Of a stretch of 6,066 bases of DNA, positions 5,744 to 6,066 are shown piece by piece. The DNA is taken from positions 1 to 6,066 of the forward strand of contig JAJYMF010000228.1 in NCBI GenBank assembly GCA_021787175.1, in the 5' to 3' direction. The position numbers were made by a program, and so were the translations under genes. The notes under the pieces were generated by a model. That model was not told where the DNA came from. It did no database searches and saw only the letters and a list, made by a program, of their open reading frames with translations. This DNA comes from Pseudomonadota bacterium. Its GTDB lineage: Bacteria > Pseudomonadota > Gammaproteobacteria > Xanthomonadales > Rhodanobacteraceae. Numbering within the stretch: position 1 is the stretch's first letter; every line of letters begins with the position of its first letter.

Positions 5744-6066
5744 ATGAAACCCGTCACCATCACCCCGCACGAGGCGCTGCAGCGCACGATCGAGCACCGC
5801 GAGATCTTCCATGACGAGATGGTCGATCTGATGCGCCAGATCATGCGCGGCGCGGTGCCGCCGGCGCTGACCGCGGCGATCCTGACCGGCCTGCGCGTCA
5901 AGAAGGAAACCGTCGGCGAGATCACCGGCGCGGCGCGGGTGATGCGCGAGCTGGCGGTGCGGGTGGAGACGCCCGCGTATCCGCACTTCGTCGACATCGT
6001 CGGCACCGGCGGCGACGGCGCGCACAGCTTCAACATCTCGACCGCGTCGATGTTCGTCGCCGCCGC
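5744..6066 (+). CDS. trpD: Anthranilate phosphoribosyltransferase, N-terminal 107 residues (3' end outside window)
   Basis: TrpD transfers the phosphoribosyl group of PRPP to anthranilate, the second step of tryptophan synthesis. The visible part contains the N-terminal helical domain (MRQIMRGAVPPALTAAILTGL at 30-50, with a KKET segment after it). It also has the PRPP-binding glycine loop VGTGGDG (86-92) followed by SFNISTASMF (95-104). These match the family closely, e.g. the E. coli TrpD domain with VGTGGDG and NISTAS. The frame is open to the window edge. The gene starts 7 bases after the trpG stop with no clear Shine-Dalgarno, which suggests translational coupling. trpC is the expected next gene but lies outside the window. 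Confidence 0.95.
   Translation, partial: MKPVTITPHEALQRTIEHREIFHDEMVDLMRQIMRGAVPPALTAAILTGLRVKKETVGEITGAARVMRELAVRVETPAYPHFVDIVGTGGDGAHSFNISTASMFVAA

Overview
The window looks like chromosomal DNA from a high-GC gammaproteobacterium. The best guess is the Xanthomonadaceae/Lysobacteraceae group. This rests on a bifunctional ThrA-type aspartokinase/homoserine dehydrogenase behind a threonine attenuator, a trpG-trpD pair with no trpE next to it, and a PA-domain M28 lipoprotein peptidase. The assignment is inference from gene content and composition.

Left part, minus strand (1-2897). thrA runs off the left edge; only its aspartokinase and ACT domains and the first turn of the dehydrogenase domain are present. 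Upstream of it lies a complete threonine attenuator that had to be read by eye. It consists of a 48-codon leader ORF with 9 Thr in 11 codons, a bipartite terminator hairpin, and an alternative pairing whose upstream arm is the last leader codons. A TTGACA -35 box sits inside a perfect 17-bp palindrome just upstream of the leader. Behind that lies a fragment resembling the C-terminus of an ICMT-type membrane methyltransferase. Next comes a gene for a small membrane-anchored GGDEF diguanylate cyclase with clearly lower GC than its surroundings.

Middle (2898-3233) is a gene-free divergent spacer carrying the start signals of the two flanking genes.

Right part, plus strand (3234-6066). A 583-residue outer-membrane-type lipoprotein of the M28 zinc peptidase family is followed by a perfect 10-bp hairpin. 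Then come trpG (glutamine amidotransferase subunit of anthranilate synthase) and the first 107 codons of trpD (anthranilate phosphoribosyltransferase), 7 nt apart and so probably one operon.

The window therefore joins two unrelated biosynthetic units, threonine/methionine/lysine entry on the left and tryptophan on the right, with unrelated signalling and peptidase genes between them. I found no CRISPR array, insertion sequence, tRNA or rRNA. The most noteworthy item is the thr attenuator and its unusual possibly leaderless leader peptide.
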